Source: Facklamia sp050409585 (GTDB lineage: Bacteria; Bacillota; Bacilli; Lactobacillales; Aerococcaceae). From it: DNA of 64,000 bases. The notes beneath the pieces are model-generated. The model worked only from the letters and a program-made list of their open reading frames with translations. It had not been told where the DNA came from and did not search any database. The stretch spans positions 62,001 through 126,000 of the forward strand of contig NZ_JBNUPE010000002.1 of assembly GCF_050409585.1 (NCBI RefSeq), written 5' to 3'. Shown here piece by piece: positions 17,817 through 27,285 of the stretch. The first letter of the stretch is position 1. Every line of letters starts with the position of its first letter. Position numbers and translations under genes: made by a program.

Positions 17817-17895
17817 AAAAGTTGTGGAAAGCCACGATTAATTTTTACACCATATTAATTAATGAAAAAACTAAATAGATACGGAGGTGACTCTT

Positions 17896-19458
17896 ATGGA
17901 AAATTTGATTCCACTCGCCTTCGCTATCGTTGCTTTAATTGCTGGTTTTGTTATTGGTTATATCGTTAAACAAAAATCAGATGAAAAAAATATTGCGGGT
18001 GCAAAAGCAAATGCCGAAGCAATTATTGATGATGCGATAAATCAAGCCCAAACTTTAAAACGCGAAGCGCTTTTTGAAGCGAAGGAAGAAAATATCAAAT
18101 ACCGTAATGAGATTGAAAACGAGCTGAAAGATCGTCGCCAAGAAGCGACAAAATTTGAAAATCGTTTAATTCAAAAAGAAGAAAACCTGGATAAGAAAAG
18201 CAATACTTTAGATAATCGTGAATCTCTATTAGAAAATAAAGAAGCAGATTATTTAAAACGTAAAGATGAATTGGTTGAAAAGGAAAGTGAAATTGAACAA
18301 CTTATCTTAAAAGGCCAAGAAGAATTAGAAAGAATTGCTATGATGTCAAGAGATGATGCAAAAGAAATCATTCTTAAAGAGACAGAAGAGACACTTTCTA
18401 ACGAAATGGCTGTCATGATACGTGATGCTGATCAAAAAGCTAAAGAAGAAGCGGACCGTAATGCGAAAGAAATCATTCTTCAAGCTATTCAACGTTCGGC
18501 AACAGACCTAGTCACAGATAATTCTGTATCGGTTGTGCACTTGCCAAATGATGATATGAAGGGTCGGATTATTGGTCGAGAAGGACGGAATATTCGTACC
18601 TTAGAAAGTCTAACAGGTATCGATTTAATTGTAGATGATACACCTGAAACAGTCGTTTTAAGTGGCTTTGATCCAATTCGTCGAGAAATTGCTAAGCTCG
18701 CTCTTGAACATTTAATTCAAGATGGCCGAATTCATCCTGCTAGGATTGAAGAAATGGTTGAGCGGGCACGTAAGGAAATGGATGAGCGCATCCGCGAAGT
18801 CGGTGAAGAAGCTGCCTTTGATGTTGGTATTCACGCTATTCATCCTGATCTAATTAAAATTATCGGTCGTTTAGCTTACCGGACTTCCTATGGTCAAAAT
18901 GTCTTAAAACACTCTGTTGAAGTTGCAAAGTTAGCAGGGGTAATGGCCGGTGAATTGAATGAAGATGTAGTCTTAGCCAAAAGAGCGGGCTTACTTCATG
19001 ATATTGGTAAAGCATTAGACCAAGAAATTGAAGGTTCTCACGTTGAAATTGGTGCAGAAATTGCTAATCGTTATAAAGAAAATGAGGTAGTTATTAATGC
19101 AATTGCTTCTCACCATGGCGATACTAAAGCAACTTCTGTTATTTCAGAACTAGTCGCAGCGGCTGATGCCTTATCTGCTGCAAGACCAGGTGCACGAAGT
19201 GAATCCTTAGAAAACTACATTCGTCGCTTGAAACAATTGGAAGAAATCGCCAATGAAAATGAAGGCGTTACTCAATCCTATGCTATCCAAGCAGGTCGAG
19301 AAGTACGTGTGATTGTCGCTCCAGACAAGATCAATGATGCTAAAGCGGCTGCTTTAGCAAGAAGTGTGAAACAACGCATTGAAAATGAAATGAAATATCC
19401 AGGAAATATTAAAGTAACGGTGATACGCGAAATACGAGCCGTAGAGTATGCGAAATAA
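17896..19458 (+). CDS. rny: Ribonuclease Y
   Basis: RNase Y is the membrane-anchored endoribonuclease that starts mRNA decay in Bacillota. It is 520 residues: an N-terminal membrane segment (about 3-25), a long Lys/Glu-rich coiled coil (about 30-200), a KH domain (MKGRIIGREGRNIRTLE, about 215-280) and an HD domain with GLLHDIGKALD and ASHHGD. I chose ATG at 17896 after GGAGGTGA; a GTG at 17887 lies inside that RBS. The order recA-rny is conserved. It has its own promoter and a good terminator. Confidence 0.97.
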   Translation: MENLIPLAFAIVALIAGFVIGYIVKQKSDEKNIAGAKANAEAIIDDAINQAQTLKREALFEAKEENIKYRNEIENELKDRRQEATKFENRLIQKEENLDKKSNTLDNRESLLENKEADYLKRKDELVEKESEIEQLILKGQEELERIAMMSRDDAKEIILKETEETLSNEMAVMIRDADQKAKEEADRNAKEIILQAIQRSATDLVTDNSVSVVHLPNDDMKGRIIGREGRNIRTLESLTGIDLIVDDTPETVVLSGFDPIRREIAKLALEHLIQDGRIHPARIEEMVERARKEMDERIREVGEEAAFDVGIHAIHPDLIKIIGRLAYRTSYGQNVLKHSVEVAKLAGVMAGELNEDVVLAKRAGLLHDIGKALDQEIEGSHVEIGAEIANRYKENEVVINAIASHHGDTKATSVISELVAAADALSAARPGARSESLENYIRRLKQLEEIANENEGVTQSYAIQAGREVRVIVAPDKINDAKAAALARSVKQRIENEMKYPGNIKVTVIREIRAVEYAK

Positions 19459-19463
19459 AGACA

Positions 19464-19495
19464 AGGCACAACCCCTTTTGGAGTTGTGCTTTTTA
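19464..19495 (+). terminator. Terminator after rny
   Basis: GCACAAC (19466-19472) pairs with GTTGTGC (19483-19489) and continues inward with CC/GG; a T-run follows. Confidence 0.9.
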
Positions 19496-19519
19496 TATCA
19501 TGATAATGATGAGAGCTTT

Positions 19520-19528
19520 TGCTAAAAT
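19520..19528 (+). promoter_or_regulatory. Possible extended -10 promoter of the mutS operon
   Basis: TGCTAAAAT (19520-19528) is an extended -10 with no clear -35. If used, the transcript has a leader of about 160 AT-rich bases before mutS; I see no known riboswitch or strong hairpin in it. Confidence 0.5.
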
Positions 19529-19696
19529 AGAACTAGTCAAAACCTTTACTTCTAAGAGAACGTTTGCTTAAATCTCAAATTGTTATTAATTAATTATTAA
19601 CAAGCAAGTAGAAAGAAAGCTTATTTGGCTTATGTCATTATTATGATATCAATTCAAAACCAATCAACGATTAAATGAACTAGAGGATGAGTAGCC

Positions 19697-22261
19697 ATGT
19701 CAAGTAAAGAAACCCCTATGATGCAACAATATCTATCCATTAAAGCCAAGCATCAAGATTCCATCTTGTTTTTTCGTTTAGGCGATTTTTATGAAATGTT
19801 TTATGAAGATGCTATTACTGCTGCAAGAGTATTAGAAATCACGCTGACTTCCCGTAATAAAAAAGCCCAAGATCCAGTGCCCATGTGTGGGGTTCCTTAT
19901 CATTCAGCCACCGAATATATCCGTCGTTTAATCCAAGAAGGCTATAAAGTGGCTATTTGTGAACAATTAGAAGAACCACGACTCACCAAAGGGATGGTCA
20001 AAAGAGATGTTGTTCAAATCATTACACCAGGAACCATTTTGGTCGACCAAGCACTCAAACACAAAGAAAATAATTACCTAGCCGCTTTTTTAAAAGCAAA
20101 AAACACTTACCATTTGGTTTATGTTGATATTTCAACGGGTCAAAGTCGGATGACTCAAACAGAAGATTGGAATCAATTTGTCAGTGAAATTCAAACGATT
20201 AAACCCAGTGAGTGGATTATCGATGAGGAAGGAAGATCAGGTTTTAGCCAAGAAGAACTGAGCCTACTGCAAGAAAGGATTACGGCTTTTAAATCAACCT
20301 TTACACCTGCCGCTTTAACAGAAAATTTCTTTAAGCTAAAAGAGGCAAGCCCTGTTCAAACAGAACTTTTAAAATACTTATCAGCTTATCTCCAATCGAT
20401 ACAACCCCATGCTTTTGATTATTTAAAAGAGGTAGAAGAATACACCCTATCTGCCTATTTACAGATGAATCAATACACTAAGGTGCAATTAGAATTAACC
20501 GAATCTTTAAGAACGCAAAAGCGTAAGGGGTCTTTATTGTGGCTGATAGACCGCACGCAAACGGCCATGGGAGGAAGACTATTACATCAGTGGTTGGATA
20601 AACCCTTATTACAAAAACAAGCTTTAATTAGCCGCCATCAAAAGGTAGCCGGTTTAATTAATCATTACTTTCTTCGCCTTGAATTAATCAATATTTTAAA
20701 AAATATCTATGACCTTGAACGCTTGGTAACAAAACTATCTTTACAGACTGCCAATGCTAGAGAAGTTGACCAATTGCGCCAGTCTTTAAAACAAATACCC
20801 CTTCTTAATCAGTATCTCCAACAATTGAACGAAAGCATGGATTCAGTGGATCAATTTCAAGCCTTGCCTGAATTTAATGAGCTTTTGGCTATTATTAATG
20901 AAGCTTTGGTCGATAATCCACCGATTTCATTAACAGAAGGTAGAATCATTAAAGACCGCTATCATAAGCAGTTGGATGGTTATCGTGATGCTTTAGATAA
21001 TGGTGAAAGTTGGCTAATTGATTATCAAGAGCGTGAACGTCAAAGAACCGGCCTAAAAACCCTGAAAGTAGGCTATAATAAAGTCTTTGGCTATTACCTA
21101 GAGATGAGCCGTCTGCAAGCACAAGACTTTGACGATCCGACTTATGTCCGCAAGCAAACGTTAGCTAACAATGAACGCTATATTACAGACGAACTTAAAC
21201 AAATAGAAAGTACCATTCTGGGGGCCCAGGAAAAGGCTGAAAAGTTGGAGTACCATCTCTTTATTGAATTACGCAATCGTTTAAATACCTATTCTAGCCA
21301 ACTGCAAGAATTGGCACAAGCGGTAGCCACTCTAGATGTTTTATGTTCTTTTGCTGAATTAAGTGAGGAAGAAAACTTCACCCAAGCTCATCTGTCTGAT
21401 CAAAGAAAAGATTTTGAAATAAAAGAAAGTCGTCATCCCGTTTTGGAGAAGTTAATCGGACGCGCTAAGTTTATCGCCAATGACTTTGACTTAGACCAAG
21501 ATCAATTTGTTCTACTATTAACCGGACCTAATATGTCGGGCAAGTCGACTTATATGCGTCAAATCGCCTACAGTGTGATTCTTAATCAAATCGGTTGTTT
21601 TGTCCCTGCTAAAGAGGCGAGACTGCCCTTGGTCGATCAAATCTTTACTCGGATTGGATCTTCTGATGATTTAACCAGTGGGCAATCCACCTTTATGGTA
21701 GAAATGATAGAGACCAATTATGCCTTACAAAACGCCACAGACCGCAGTCTTATCCTCTTTGATGAGATTGGTAGAGGAACCGCCACCTTCGACGGTATTG
21801 CCCTAGCGGAAGCGATTCTTTACCATATTGCTCAAAAAGTGGGGGCTGCTACCATCTTCTCTACCCATTATCATGAATTAACGGACCTTGACCAAACACT
21901 TTCTCAAATAAAAAACATTCATGTTGGAGCAGTGGAAGAAGCCGGTCATTTAGTCTTTCTCTATAAGATCTTAGCTGGACCAGCGGATAAGTCCTACGGC
22001 ATTCATGTAGGACGCTTAGCAGGCCTGCCGGAATCAGTCTTGCGACAAAGTCAAGTGGTGTTGGATGAGTTAGAAGCTAATGCCAAGCATTTACGCAACC
22101 ATCAAGTTGATCCAATAGATCTCTTGCCAATCCCTGAAGAAGAGCAAACTAAAGAAAGCTCTTCGAAGATTGAAATGGCTCTTGAAGCAGTAGATGTTAA
22201 TCAAATGACCCCCCTAGATGCTTTAAATTTCTTAGCCCAATTAAAACAAGAATTGAAATAA
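19697..22261 (+). CDS. mutS: DNA mismatch repair protein MutS
   Basis: MutS recognises mismatches and small loops and recruits MutL. The protein is 854 residues. The mismatch-binding Phe-x-Glu is in FYEMFYED near residue 35, the connector and lever domains follow, and the ATPase has Walker A GPNMSGKS near 610, TRIGSSDDLTSGQSTFMVEM, and Walker B LILFDEIGRGT. The C-terminal tail is present. mutL begins 15 bases later after AAAGGAGG. This is the first gene of a long operon reaching dnaE. Confidence 0.97.
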   Translation: MSSKETPMMQQYLSIKAKHQDSILFFRLGDFYEMFYEDAITAARVLEITLTSRNKKAQDPVPMCGVPYHSATEYIRRLIQEGYKVAICEQLEEPRLTKGMVKRDVVQIITPGTILVDQALKHKENNYLAAFLKAKNTYHLVYVDISTGQSRMTQTEDWNQFVSEIQTIKPSEWIIDEEGRSGFSQEELSLLQERITAFKSTFTPAALTENFFKLKEASPVQTELLKYLSAYLQSIQPHAFDYLKEVEEYTLSAYLQMNQYTKVQLELTESLRTQKRKGSLLWLIDRTQTAMGGRLLHQWLDKPLLQKQALISRHQKVAGLINHYFLRLELINILKNIYDLERLVTKLSLQTANAREVDQLRQSLKQIPLLNQYLQQLNESMDSVDQFQALPEFNELLAIINEALVDNPPISLTEGRIIKDRYHKQLDGYRDALDNGESWLIDYQERERQRTGLKTLKVGYNKVFGYYLEMSRLQAQDFDDPTYVRKQTLANNERYITDELKQIESTILGAQEKAEKLEYHLFIELRNRLNTYSSQLQELAQAVATLDVLCSFAELSEEENFTQAHLSDQRKDFEIKESRHPVLEKLIGRAKFIANDFDLDQDQFVLLLTGPNMSGKSTYMRQIAYSVILNQIGCFVPAKEARLPLVDQIFTRIGSSDDLTSGQSTFMVEMIETNYALQNATDRSLILFDEIGRGTATFDGIALAEAILYHIAQKVGAATIFSTHYHELTDLDQTLSQIKNIHVGAVEEAGHLVFLYKILAGPADKSYGIHVGRLAGLPESVLRQSQVVLDELEANAKHLRNHQVDPIDLLPIPEEEQTKESSSKIEMALEAVDVNQMTPLDALNFLAQLKQELK

Positions 22262-22276
22262 AGAAAGGAGGCCACA

Positions 22277-24160
22277 ATGGGAATTATTAAACAAATGGAT
22301 ATCGCTCTAGCCAATCAGATTGCAGCCGGAGAAGTGGTTGAAAGACCGGCTTCAGTCGTTAAAGAATTGTGTGAAAACGCCATTGATGCCAAAGCAGATC
22401 AGATTCAAGTGGAAGTAAAAGAAGCGGGTATTCAACAAATTATAGTGATTGATAATGGTCAAGGAATGGTGGAAGAAGATCTTCACCAATCCGTTTTAGC
22501 TCATGCGACCAGTAAAATATATTCCCTACCAGACCTTTTTCAGATTACTTCTTTAGGATTTAGAGGAGAGGCCCTAGCTTCTATAGCTTCAGTAGCCAAA
22601 ATCAGAATTGAGTCGACTTGGAATGAAGCAAACCAAGCCAGTCAAAGTGGTCATTTTATTGAAGTTGAAAATTCAAAAATAATCAATCAAGGTTCTTGCC
22701 CGCCCCGTAATGGGACTACCGTGCAAGTGGATTCAATTTTTTATAATACACCAGCCCGACTCAAGCATTTAGCCAGTCTGCAAACTGAAATGCGTCATAT
22801 TCTTAAGGTAATCCAGAATTTAGCTATAGCCTATCCAAGTATTTCTTTTACTTTAATTTCAGATGGAGATCGTTTGCTACAAACGGTCGGTAAGGGGGAT
22901 TTGAAGCAAACCATTGCTCAACTGTACTCACCCCAGCAAGCAAGAGAAATGCTAGCCTTCAAGCAATCGGACATAGAGTTTGGCCTAGAAGGATTGATCT
23001 CACCACCCACCTTGACTCGAACTAGTCGCAATTATATTCACTGGATGGTCAATGGTCGAACAGTCAAGAGTCCTTTTCTTAATAATGTGTTGATCAAGGC
23101 TTATGGCAAGCAGTTAATGATCGGTCGTTTTCCTTTGAGTTTTATTCAAATAACAACGGATCCTCGCTTGGTAGATGTCAATGTGCACCCTACCAAACAG
23201 ACTATTCGCTTAAGTAAGGAAGCGGAACTGGCTAAACTATTAACTCAAGCCGTTCAAGCAAGCTTATTACAAAACCGCGCCATTCCTGAAGCAGGAGACA
23301 GCCTATTTAGACCTACTCGTTTCTACCAACAAAATAAGGGGCAATTAGACTGGATCAGCCAAACATCCCATCTAGCAGAAGATAAGCAAGCTATAGAGCT
23401 GTCTCGTCCTGATTCTAACCAGATAAAAATGGATGAGTACACAAAAGTCAGTGACTTCCCAACTGAAAAGACTCAAGGGATGATGGAAGCATTAAGCTCT
23501 CAAGCAGTAGAAAAAGAGGCATTGAATCAACAAGAAAAACCAAAGATGATTGATTTTAGTCAGCTACGCTATGTAGGTCAGATTCATGGCACCTATTTAA
23601 TTGCTGAAGGTCCTTCTTCTTTCTACTTAATTGATCAACACGCTGCCCAAGAGAGAGTCCGTTATGAAAAATTAATGGCTGACCAAGTGGATGTTGACCA
23701 GCAGCAGGATTTTTTGATGCCCAAGCTATTTAGTTTTGATTTAAAAACGGCGCAAATGGCAGAAGAATATAGCGACCGTTTGGCCGAAATAGGGATTCAC
23801 TTACAAGCTTTTGGTCCTAAATCCTATCAAATGCAAAGTCACCCCACCTGGTTAGAAGCCGATGAATTGGACCAGATAGTGCCAGACTTATTAGACCGTT
23901 TGAGCCGGCAAGAAGATCTTTCAGTTAATCAATTGAAAGAAGCGAGCATTATCATGCAGTCTTGTCGTGGTGCTATTAAGGCCAACCATCGCCTAGCAGA
24001 CAGTGAGGCCATTCATCTACTTGCTGAAATGAACGATTTGCAAGATCCATTGCATTGTCCCCATGGTCGTCCAGTATTTATCGAATTCGATCCGACCACT
24101 ATTGAAAAACTGTTTAAACGTATTCAAGATCATCATTTAGGAGGAAGAGAAAATGACTAA
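22277..24160 (+). CDS. mutL: DNA mismatch repair protein MutL
   Basis: MutL is the GHKL ATPase and strand-nicking partner of MutS, 627 residues. N-terminal ATP motifs are ENAIDAKA, DNGQGM and GFRGEALASIASV. The C-terminal endonuclease domain keeps its metal-binding motif DQHAAQERVRYE (about 453-464), SCRGAIKANH and CPHGRP (about 594-599). It is therefore a nuclease-type MutL, as expected in bacteria without MutH. The linker between the domains is polar and low in complexity. The 3' end overlaps the msrB start by 8 bases. Confidence 0.97.
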   Translation: MGIIKQMDIALANQIAAGEVVERPASVVKELCENAIDAKADQIQVEVKEAGIQQIIVIDNGQGMVEEDLHQSVLAHATSKIYSLPDLFQITSLGFRGEALASIASVAKIRIESTWNEANQASQSGHFIEVENSKIINQGSCPPRNGTTVQVDSIFYNTPARLKHLASLQTEMRHILKVIQNLAIAYPSISFTLISDGDRLLQTVGKGDLKQTIAQLYSPQQAREMLAFKQSDIEFGLEGLISPPTLTRTSRNYIHWMVNGRTVKSPFLNNVLIKAYGKQLMIGRFPLSFIQITTDPRLVDVNVHPTKQTIRLSKEAELAKLLTQAVQASLLQNRAIPEAGDSLFRPTRFYQQNKGQLDWISQTSHLAEDKQAIELSRPDSNQIKMDEYTKVSDFPTEKTQGMMEALSSQAVEKEALNQQEKPKMIDFSQLRYVGQIHGTYLIAEGPSSFYLIDQHAAQERVRYEKLMADQVDVDQQQDFLMPKLFSFDLKTAQMAEEYSDRLAEIGIHLQAFGPKSYQMQSHPTWLEADELDQIVPDLLDRLSRQEDLSVNQLKEASIIMQSCRGAIKANHRLADSEAIHLLAEMNDLQDPLHCPHGRPVFIEFDPTTIEKLFKRIQDHHLGGREND

Positions 24161-24590
24161 AAAAGATTATCAAGATAAAATTAAAAATTTAGACCCCATT
24201 CAATACCATGTGACACAAGAAGCAGGTACTGAAAGACCTTTTAGCGGTAAATATGACCAGTTTGACCAAAAAGGCATTTACGTTGATATTGTGTCAGGAG
24301 AGCCCTTATTTTCGAGTAAGGATAAGTTTGATGCTGGCTGTGGCTGGCCATCCTTTACTCAACCAGTTAAGGGAACTGAATTGCAAGAATTAGAAGACCA
24401 TAAATTATCCAGACCTCGAACAGAAGTTCGCTCCAAGCAAGCGGATTCTCATTTGGGCCATGTCTTTAATGATGGGCCAAAGGATAAAGGAGGCTTGAGA
24501 TACTGTATTAACTCAGCCGCTTTACGCTTTATTCCTTATGAGGAGATGGACCAAGCAGGTTATAGCGATTATAAGAAATGGGTGGAATAG
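24153..24590 (+). CDS. msrB: Peptide-methionine (R)-S-oxide reductase MsrB
   Basis: MsrB reduces the R form of methionine sulfoxide in proteins. It is 145 residues, a single-domain MsrB. The catalytic cysteine is Cys118 in RYCINSAALRF; other family motifs are CGWPSF (Cys63), RSKQADSHLGHVF and NDGP. The two zinc-binding CxxC pairs of some MsrB types are absent, as in many Gram-positive forms. It overlaps mutL by 8 bases and is followed by ruvA after 3 bases, so it is embedded in a DNA repair operon, an unusual place. Confidence 0.95.
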   Translation: MTKKDYQDKIKNLDPIQYHVTQEAGTERPFSGKYDQFDQKGIYVDIVSGEPLFSSKDKFDAGCGWPSFTQPVKGTELQELEDHKLSRPRTEVRSKQADSHLGHVFNDGPKDKGGLRYCINSAALRFIPYEEMDQAGYSDYKKWVE

Positions 24591-24593
24591 TTA

Positions 24594-25181
24594 ATGTATC
24601 AATACATTCAAGGACAAGTTAAGCAGATTCAACCCACTTACTTAGTTCTAGAAGCTAATGGTATAGGTTACCAAATCTGGTGTGCTAATCCTTTCCGTTG
24701 GCAAGAAAAGATGCAAGAAAGCATCACACTCTTTATCGAATTAGTAGTCAGAGAAGATGCAATGCTCCTATATGGTTTTATGGACGAGGCTGAAAAGAAC
24801 CTCTTTTTACAATTGAATAAAGTTTCCGGTATTGGCCCCAAGTCGGCTCTATCCATTCTAGCGTTAGATGATCAAGTGGGCTTGGTGCAAGCTATTGAAT
24901 CGGCTGATGCCAAGTATTTAATGAAGTTCCCAGGGGTGGGTAAAAAAACAGCCCAGCAAATGATTTTAGACTTACAAGGTAAGCTTGATTTGAGTCAAAT
25001 GAAAGAAAGTGAAGACTTACCAACAGCTAAAAATAGTTATTTAGAAGAAGTAAAACAAGCCTTAGATGGTTTAGGCTATTCTAAGCGTGAGATTGAGCGC
25101 ATCATGCCAAAAATAGAAAAAGAAGCCATCCAATCAACCCAAGAAGGTTTGAGTTTAGCCTTTAAGCTCTTAATAAAATAA
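24594..25181 (+). CDS. ruvA: Holliday junction helicase subunit RuvA
   Basis: RuvA binds Holliday junctions and loads RuvB for branch migration. It is 195 residues with an N-terminal OB domain (YIQGQVKQIQPTYLVLEANGIGYQI), helix-hairpin-helix motifs (LNKVSGIGPKSALSIL and LMKFPGVGKKTAQQMILDL) and the small C-terminal domain III that contacts RuvB. Its length is normal. It lies between msrB and ruvB. Confidence 0.96.
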   Translation: MYQYIQGQVKQIQPTYLVLEANGIGYQIWCANPFRWQEKMQESITLFIELVVREDAMLLYGFMDEAEKNLFLQLNKVSGIGPKSALSILALDDQVGLVQAIESADAKYLMKFPGVGKKTAQQMILDLQGKLDLSQMKESEDLPTAKNSYLEEVKQALDGLGYSKREIERIMPKIEKEAIQSTQEGLSLAFKLLIK

Positions 25182-25200
25182 GCAAGAGAAAGGAATCAAT

Positions 25201-26205
25201 ATGGATCAAGAAAGATTTGTATCAAGTGAAAGCTTGAGTGAAGATGATCAACAGCTTACCACTTTGAGACCCCAATTATTAAAAGATTATATCGGTCAAT
25301 CGAAGGTTAAAAACGAATTGAATGTCTATATTCAAGCAGCCTTGAAGCGATCAGAAGCGCTCGATCATGTCTTACTCTATGGGCCTCCTGGCTTAGGTAA
25401 AACCACTCTTGCCATGGTGATTGCCAATGAGTTAGACGTTAAAATTCAAACAACTTCAGGCCCAGCTATTGAGCGACCGGGTGATTTATTAGCCATTCTT
25501 AATGAACTGGATGCTGGCGATATTCTTTTTATTGATGAAATTCACCGCTTACCTCGCATTGTTGAAGAAGTACTTTACTCAGCCATGGAAGATTATTATG
25601 TCGATATTGTTATTGGACAAGGAGCTAGTTCCCAGCCCATTCATTTTGAATTGCCACCCTTTACTTTAATAGGAGCAACCACACGGGCGGGGATGCTTAC
25701 CCAACCCCTGCGTGATCGCTTTGGCATTATGGCCCACATGCAGTACTATGAGGTCAAAGATTTAGAAAAAATCGTTAAACGGTCTGCCAGAGTCTTTCAA
25801 ATCGACATCGATGATCAAGCCAGTAAAGAATTGGCCGTAAGAAGTCGTGGCACGCCAAGAATAGTTAACCGTATGTTAAGACGGGTGCGCGATTTTGCAC
25901 AAGTTCATGGCGATGGCAATATTCATATCAAAGATACCAAAGAAGCTTTAAAAGTCTTACAAATTGATGCTTTAGGCTTAGACCCGCTTGATCGTAAACT
26001 TTTAAAGACGATGATTGAATTTTATGGTGGAGGACCGGTTGGAATTGCCACCCTTGCTGCCAACATTGGAGAAGATATCGTGACCCTGGAAGATATGTAT
26101 GAACCTTATCTTGTCCAACAAGGCTTTATTAAACGTACGCCTCGAGGACGGATGGTTACCGAATTAACATATCGCCATTTAAATTATCCCCTGAAAGAAA
26201 AATAG
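25201..26205 (+). CDS. ruvB: Holliday junction helicase ATPase RuvB
   Basis: RuvB is the AAA+ motor of branch migration, a hexamer working with RuvA. It is 334 residues. Walker A GPPGLGKTT is at 61-69, Walker B is in ILFIDEIHRL, sensor 1 in LIGATTRAG, an arginine-finger region in LRDRFGI, and a winged-helix domain at the C-terminus (GGGPVGIATLAANIGED, RTPRGR). ruvA lies 19 bases upstream and queA 13 bases downstream, the widespread ruvAB-queA order. Confidence 0.97.
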   Translation: MDQERFVSSESLSEDDQQLTTLRPQLLKDYIGQSKVKNELNVYIQAALKRSEALDHVLLYGPPGLGKTTLAMVIANELDVKIQTTSGPAIERPGDLLAILNELDAGDILFIDEIHRLPRIVEEVLYSAMEDYYVDIVIGQGASSQPIHFELPPFTLIGATTRAGMLTQPLRDRFGIMAHMQYYEVKDLEKIVKRSARVFQIDIDDQASKELAVRSRGTPRIVNRMLRRVRDFAQVHGDGNIHIKDTKEALKVLQIDALGLDPLDRKLLKTMIEFYGGGPVGIATLAANIGEDIVTLEDMYEPYLVQQGFIKRTPRGRMVTELTYRHLNYPLKEK

Positions 26206-26218
26206 AAAGAAGAAAACG

Positions 26219-27256
26219 ATGACTTATACAACTAAAGATTTTGATTATCATTTACCAGAAGAATTGATTGCTCAAACTCCCTTAAAGGACCGCTCATCAT
26301 CGCGTATGTTGGTCTTAGACCGTCAAAGTCAGCAAACAATCGATACAGACTTTAAACATATGCTTGACTATTTAAAGCCTGGGGATGGCTTAGTAATTAA
26401 TGAAACCAGAGTTATTCCCGCGCGTTTATTTGGTGTTAAACCGGATACCGGGGGACATATTGAGGTCCTTTTATTAAAAAACACCCAAGGTGACCAATGG
26501 GAATGTCTAGTTAAACCAGGTAAAAGAGCTCGTTTAGGGACCGTCTTACATTTTGGCGACCAAGCCCAATTAGTGGGAACAATTATCGAACATAAGGAAG
26601 ACGGAGGAAGAGTTATTGAGTTTTCTTATCAAGGTGTTTTCCTAGAAGTGTTAGAATCCCTAGGTCAAATGCCTTTACCTCCTTATATAAAGGAAAAATT
26701 GGATGATCCAGATCGCTATCAAACGGTCTATGCCAAGCAAAATGGTTCGGCCGCTGCTCCAACAGCTGGCTTGCACTTTACTCAAGAACTAATGCAAGAG
26801 GCAATAAATAAAGGCATTGAGATTATTCCGATTGTGCTGCATGTTGGCTTGGGAACCTTCCGACCTGTTTTTGTAGAAAAGATTGACCAACACCAAATGC
26901 ACGCTGAATATTATCAAATCAGCCCAGAATCGGCTGAAAAAATTCAAAACATTCGTAAAAGAGGTGGCAAGATCACAGCAGTCGGTACAACCTCTGTGCG
27001 CACCTTGGAAACAATTGCACGTGACCATCAAGGGCAAATTGTGCCAGCTTCTGGTTGGACGGATATTTTTATCACGCCAGGTTTTAAATTTCAAGCAGTT
27101 GACCATTTAATTACTAATTTCCACTTACCGCAATCAACCTTAGTTATGTTGGTTTCAGCCTTTTATGATCGCGATAAAATTTTACAAGCCTATCAACACG
27201 CAGTGGATCATAAATATCGTTTCTTTAGTTTTGGAGATGCGATGTTCATTCTCTAA
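26219..27256 (+). CDS. queA: tRNA preQ1-34 S-adenosylmethionine ribosyltransferase-isomerase
   Basis: QueA transfers and isomerises the ribosyl group of S-adenosylmethionine onto preQ1 at the wobble base of tRNA, making epoxyqueuosine. It is 345 residues. Conserved parts are DYHLPEELIAQTPL, NETRVIPARL, the AAPTAGLHFT motif, LHVGLGTFRPV and TNFHLPQSTL. The ruvAB-queA order supports the call. dnaE follows after 29 bases without a terminator. Confidence 0.96.
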   Translation: MTYTTKDFDYHLPEELIAQTPLKDRSSSRMLVLDRQSQQTIDTDFKHMLDYLKPGDGLVINETRVIPARLFGVKPDTGGHIEVLLLKNTQGDQWECLVKPGKRARLGTVLHFGDQAQLVGTIIEHKEDGGRVIEFSYQGVFLEVLESLGQMPLPPYIKEKLDDPDRYQTVYAKQNGSAAAPTAGLHFTQELMQEAINKGIEIIPIVLHVGLGTFRPVFVEKIDQHQMHAEYYQISPESAEKIQNIRKRGGKITAVGTTSVRTLETIARDHQGQIVPASGWTDIFITPGFKFQAVDHLITNFHLPQSTLVMLVSAFYDRDKILQAYQHAVDHKYRFFSFGDAMFIL

Positions 27257-27285
27257 ATAAACACAGTGGAAGGTGAGAAAAGCAA

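Noticed and set aside
17650..17841. A 63-codon ORF between recA and rny
   Set aside because: It spans the recA terminator and the rny promoter, has no RBS at its start and no recognisable protein pattern.
26789..27106. A 105-codon ORF antisense to queA
   Set aside because: It is opposite a conserved gene, has no RBS, and its composition looks random.
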